64,000 bases of DNA from Aeromonas encheleia. GTDB taxonomy: Bacteria; Pseudomonadota; Gammaproteobacteria; Enterobacterales; Aeromonadaceae. The stretch covers positions 401,501 to 465,500 of the forward strand of contig NZ_LR134376.1 of the NCBI RefSeq assembly GCF_900637545.1, in the 5' to 3' direction. Position 1 is the first letter of the stretch. The number at the start of each line of letters is the position of its first letter. The position numbers and the translations under genes were made by a program. The notes below the pieces were generated by a model. The model searched no databases, was not told the DNA's origin, and saw nothing but the letters and a program-made list of their open reading frames with translations. Shown here piece by piece: positions 61,134-64,000 of the stretch.

Positions 61134-62618
61134 TTAGTTGGCTTGCGCCAGTCCGGCCGCGCGGCGGGAGAAGAGCAGGCTGTCCAGCAGCCAGATGGTG
61201 ACCATGGAGGCCCCCACCAGCGGGAAGCAGATCCCGAGCAGCACCAGCACGGCCAGCGCACCGCGCATGGGCGGCAGCACGGCCGGCAGGGGCGGTGCGG
61301 CGAGGCGACCCTGTGGGCGGCGGCTCCACCAGATCCAGAGCCCGCTCACCGCGCTCAGCAGCACCAGCAGGCAGATGATCAGCATGGCGAGTTGATGGGG
61401 CCAGCCGTAGAGCTTGCCGGTGTGCAGCATGACGCCTGTCTCCACCACCTTGGCGACCGGGCCGTAATCCTGCCAGCGCACGTCGGCCAGCACCTTGCCG
61501 CTGTACTGATCGATGTGCAGGGTGGCGTCGTTGCGCGGATCGTCGGCGAACAGGGCTATGGTGTAGACGCCACTCTTGCCGGCCGGCGGCGTGATGCTGT
61601 AACCCGGGGTAACCTTGCGCTCTCTGGCGATCTCGACCACTTGTTGCAGGCCGATGCGATCCTGCGCCATGACCATGCCGTCATGCTCGCCGCCCTGGTT
61701 CATGGCACTGTGATCGTGGCCCTCAGACGCCGGTTGCGCAGCGGGTGGGGCCGTCTCTGGCATCGCCATGGCAGCCATCTGGTCGGGCGCGACCGAGCTC
61801 GGCATGGGGGTGCTCTCCATCGCCCAGGGCACCGTCTGGTCATGGGGCTGGTTGAGGCTGCGGGCCAGCGGGGCCGACTTGGGCACCTCGTTCCACATGG
61901 CGGCCGGGAAGCGATTCCAGACGTTGGCGAACTGATCCCCCCAGAAGCCGGTCCAGGTCATGCCGCTCAGCAACAACAGCAGCAGGAAGCCGGCGCCCCA
62001 GAAGCCGACCACGGCGTGCAGGTCGCGCCACCAGAGCCGCCCACGCTGATTCATTCTGGGCCAGAGAATGCCGCCGACGCCGGGCCCCTTGCGCGGCCAC
62101 CACAGGTAGAGGCCGCTGACGAGCAGCACTATGCCCCAGCCGGCCGCCAGCTCGATCAGCCGATCCCCGGTGGTGCCAAGCAGCAGTTCCGCATGCAGGG
62201 CACGGGCCACCGCCTGCAGATTCCACTGGTTGTCCATGGTGCCGAGCAGGGCGCCGCTGGCGGGATCCATAAACAGGGTCAGCTCGCTACCCTGGCGTTT
62301 GACGACAAACTGGGCGCTCAGATCCGGGGCAGCAGGGGGCAGGTATTTGCTCAGGCTGGCGTCCGGCATGGCGGTCCGCGCCTTGGTCCACAGCGCATCC
62401 GCGCTTAGGGCCTTGGCCTGCAGTGGATTGGCACTCTGGGCGTGGGCGGCGGGCTGCACCTTCATCAGTTCGGGATAGAGCAGGTTGTCGAGCTGGGGCT
62501 TGAACAGATACACCATGCCGGTGAGGGAGAGCAGGATCAGAAAGGGGGCGACGAACAGGCCGGCATAGAAGTGCCAGCGCCAGATCCGCTGGTAATGATT
62601 CGCGTCGTGGTTTTTCAT
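61134..62618 (-). CDS. PepSY domain membrane protein (PepSY_TM family)
   Basis: 494 residues. Four main transmembrane segments (near residues 20-40, 165-185, 210-230 and 390-415) with conserved His residues at their ends; IWRWHFYAGLFVAPFLILLSLTGMVYLF and DLHAVVGFWGAGFLLLLLLSGMTW are typical of PiuB/PepSY_TM iron-uptake-associated proteins. A periplasmic region rich in His and Met (HDHSAMNQGGEHDGM) may bind metal. Probably an inner-membrane reductase or transport factor. ATG 62618 gives MKNHDANHYQRIW. Confidence 0.87.
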   Translation of the reverse strand: MKNHDANHYQRIWRWHFYAGLFVAPFLILLSLTGMVYLFKPQLDNLLYPELMKVQPAAHAQSANPLQAKALSADALWTKARTAMPDASLSKYLPPAAPDLSAQFVVKRQGSELTLFMDPASGALLGTMDNQWNLQAVARALHAELLLGTTGDRLIELAAGWGIVLLVSGLYLWWPRKGPGVGGILWPRMNQRGRLWWRDLHAVVGFWGAGFLLLLLLSGMTWTGFWGDQFANVWNRFPAAMWNEVPKSAPLARSLNQPHDQTVPWAMESTPMPSSVAPDQMAAMAMPETAPPAAQPASEGHDHSAMNQGGEHDGMVMAQDRIGLQQVVEIARERKVTPGYSITPPAGKSGVYTIALFADDPRNDATLHIDQYSGKVLADVRWQDYGPVAKVVETGVMLHTGKLYGWPHQLAMLIICLLVLLSAVSGLWIWWSRRPQGRLAAPPLPAVLPPMRGALAVLVLLGICFPLVGASMVTIWLLDSLLFSRRAAGLAQAN

Positions 62619-62907
62619 CTCTGATCCTTGCGGCGGTGGCAAACGTTACGGCTGGTGGAACCTTTGGGTGGCGCGGATGATAGCAGCAACGTTTTGTTAA
62701 CTGCAATAAAACAAAGGTGGCTCGTTCATAGACGGAGAATGCCTGCGAGCAGGAGGCCTGACAGAGGGTAAACAGGCCGGAAAGAAGACGATAGTCACCC
62801 GGTGGAGCCGATGAGCATTGTGGATCAGCACCGATGGGGATGCTGGTTCTGACGGGTAAAACGGGGATGACTGCGGCGGTAAAGAGGGGAGGGAACGTCA
62901 TGGGTGT
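62619..62907. other. Intergenic region without visible gene
   Basis: Contains the probable promoter of the PepSY gene. Several short direct repeats but no clear operator or RNA gene. Confidence 0.5.
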
Positions 62908-63169
62908 GGCACATCATAGAGAGGGCGATCCAGCTCTTAGCTCAGGTTGATAAACCACTTGTCCCGCTCGTCGACGCAGTCGGGCTCACCCATCTCGAAC
63001 TCCCGGCAGATGAAGGGCGCACTTCATAGAGGCGGCACATCATTGAGGGGGTGATCCAGTGCTTAGCTCAGGTTGATAAACCACTTGTCCCGTTCGTCGA
63101 TACAGTCGGGCTCACCCATCTCGAACTCCCGGCAGATGAGGGGGCGGACTTCATAGATGCGGCACATCA
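62908..63169 (-). repeat. Duplicated 3' end of the cysteine-cluster gene, 126-bp period
   Basis: GGCACATCAT occurs at 62908, 63034 and 63161; the 126-bp unit between them is near identical, with a one-base deletion in the downstream copy. The copy covers the last 33 codons and stop of the gene, plus a short tail. A third partial copy begins at 62908. Confidence 0.92.
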
Positions 63170-63353
63170 TGGTGTTGCGATCCAGCGCCGCACACCAGCC
63201 ATCTTCCAGCCGGTGCATCACGGGCACCTGTCCTTCTATCTCGTCCACATAGCGATCCGGTACGCCGGTATCGGTGAACAGCATCACCTCTAGGCGGCAA
63301 CAGCAGGCTTCGCAATTCTGGCAGCTGACTTCGGGCGGGTTGGCTTGGGACAT
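63063..63353 (-). CDS. YkgJ family cysteine cluster protein
   Basis: 96 residues. The N-terminal cluster C-x2-C-x2-C-C-C (SCQNCEACCCRL, Cys11, 14, 17-19) and later CAALDRNTMMCRIYEVRPLICREF fit the zinc- or iron-chelating CxxCxxCC family. These proteins probably bind Fe-S or Zn. Its 3' end is duplicated downstream as a frameshifted copy. Confidence 0.88.
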   Translation of the reverse strand: MSQANPPEVSCQNCEACCCRLEVMLFTDTGVPDRYVDEIEGQVPVMHRLEDGWCAALDRNTMMCRIYEVRPLICREFEMGEPDCIDERDKWFINLS

Positions 63354-63387
63354 GGCTCATCTCATGGTGTGTGACTGGGTTGGCAGG

Positions 63388-63419
63388 GGAAACAGGCGCC
63401 GTCAACAGCGCCTGTTTCC
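63388..63419 (-). terminator. Terminator of dbpA
   Basis: GGAAACAGGCGC and GCGCCTGTTTCC form a 12-bp stem between the dbpA stop and the cysteine-cluster gene start. The T-run is poor. Confidence 0.6.
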
Positions 63420-63436
63420 TGATAGCTGGGTGGAAC

Positions 63437-64000
63437 TTAGCCCAGCTTGCGGGCGCGATAGGTGCGGCCCTTGATCTTGCCTTCCTGCAGCCGCTTGAGG
63501 GCGGCGCTCGCCACCTGACGTTTGACCGCCACGTAGGAGTGCTGCTCCGAGATCTGGATCTTGCCGACGTCGGCACCGGCGATGCCACCTTCGCCGGTCA
63601 GGGCGCCGAGGATGTCACCGGCCCGCACCTTGGTCTTGCGGCCCGCATCGATGGAGAGGGTCACCATCTGCGGCGCGATCGGCTTGATCTCGCGGCCGAT
63701 CCCGGCCAGATCCCCTTGCGGGATGGGAGCCTGCTGGTACTCCTCGATCAGGTTGACGCGCTGGGCCTCGTTCGGCTGATAGAGGCTCAGGGCCAGGCCC
63801 TGCTGGCCGGCACGACCGGTACGGCCAATGCGGTGCACGTGCACCTCGGGGTCGTAGGTCAGCTCGTAGTTGATGACGGCGCCCAGCTCCTTGATGTCCA
63901 GCCCACGGGCGGCCACGTCGGTGGCGACCAGTATGGTGGCGCTGCCGTTGGCGAAGCGTACCAGCACCTGGTCCCGCTCGCGCTGCTCGAGATCGCCGTT
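63437..64000 (-). CDS. dbpA: ATP-dependent RNA helicase DbpA, C-terminal part
   Basis: 188 codons of the 3' end. Helicase motifs V and VI are visible (ILVATDVAARGLDI, HRIGRTGRAG), followed by the RNA-binding C-terminal domain (VTLSIDAGRKTKVRAGDILGALTGEGGIAGADVGKI and KGRTYRARKLG) that directs DbpA to helix 92 of 23S rRNA. The start lies outside the window. Confidence 0.92.
   Translation of the reverse strand, partial: NGDLEQRERDQVLVRFANGSATILVATDVAARGLDIKELGAVINYELTYDPEVHVHRIGRTGRAGQQGLALSLYQPNEAQRVNLIEEYQQAPIPQGDLAGIGREIKPIAPQMVTLSIDAGRKTKVRAGDILGALTGEGGIAGADVGKIQISEQHSYVAVKRQVASAALKRLQEGKIKGRTYRARKLG

Overview
This is a GC-rich gammaproteobacterial chromosome segment, most likely from Aeromonas or a close relative. 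The evidence is gene order: hemX-hemD-hemC divergent from cyaA, the cyaY-lptM-lysA-dapF-DUF484-xerC-yigB block, a complete men operon, btsT-yjiX-yjiA, and the exoenzyme set (family I lipase with chaperone, M9 collagenase). I see no rRNA, tRNA, prophage, insertion sequence or CRISPR array. It reads as core chromosome.

Layout. 1-2 kb: heme synthesis genes on the minus strand. 2-4.6 kb: class I adenylate cyclase. 4.7-11.2 kb: esterase and frataxin (minus), then lptM, lysA, dapF, DUF484, xerC, a HAD phosphatase and a small lipoprotein (plus). 11.2-15 kb: a class I glutamine amidotransferase-like hydrolase, a Cof-type phosphatase and a FapA/DUF342 protein (minus). 15.2-18.5 kb: an ABC export operon of membrane fusion lipoprotein, ATPase and ABC-2 permease. 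18.7-25.3 kb: YdjM-like, CinA-like, a small secreted protein, metA under MetJ-like boxes, a tyrosine phosphatase, an Lrp/AsnC regulator and an LTA-synthase-like sulfatase. 25.5-33 kb: DUF2442, a GH13 lipoprotein, MgtC, a RimK-like ligase opposed by GNAT, DUF3624 and ydfG, then a C69 dipeptidase. 33-41 kb: unknown proteins, yqhD, a GST, a MetY-like enzyme, an unannotated 58-codon gene, SgrR and a thioesterase. 41-48.4 kb: lipase and chaperone, a Fur-box-preceded sodA pair, SanA with a repetitive tail, and collagenase. 48.6-57 kb: menF-D-H-B-C-E (minus) and menA (plus), making menaquinone. 57-61 kb: pyruvate transporter btsT with yjiX and yjiA. 61-64 kb: a PepSY protein, a cysteine-cluster protein and dbpA.

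The most unusual signal is not a single gene. At many gene junctions the DNA around the stop of one gene and the start of the next is tandemly duplicated, with units of about 12 to 126 bp in all states of divergence. The clearest cases are menD-menH (three copies, 100 bp period), the ABC ATPase-permease junction (three copies, 125 bp), fusion protein-ATPase (49 bp), xerC-yigB (91 bp), GNAT-DUF3624 (34 bp), and the 3' ends of menA and the cysteine-cluster gene. At the operon junctions the duplications leave short open frames. Each starts on the stop codon of the upstream gene and ends on the start codon of the downstream gene, so a chain of overlapping stop-start signals still links the two genes. 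Other duplications (esterase, menB, ydfG) are multiples of three and only extend the N terminus. I propose these are register-preserving junction duplications that keep translational coupling. The repeats are seen directly. The coupling role is inference.
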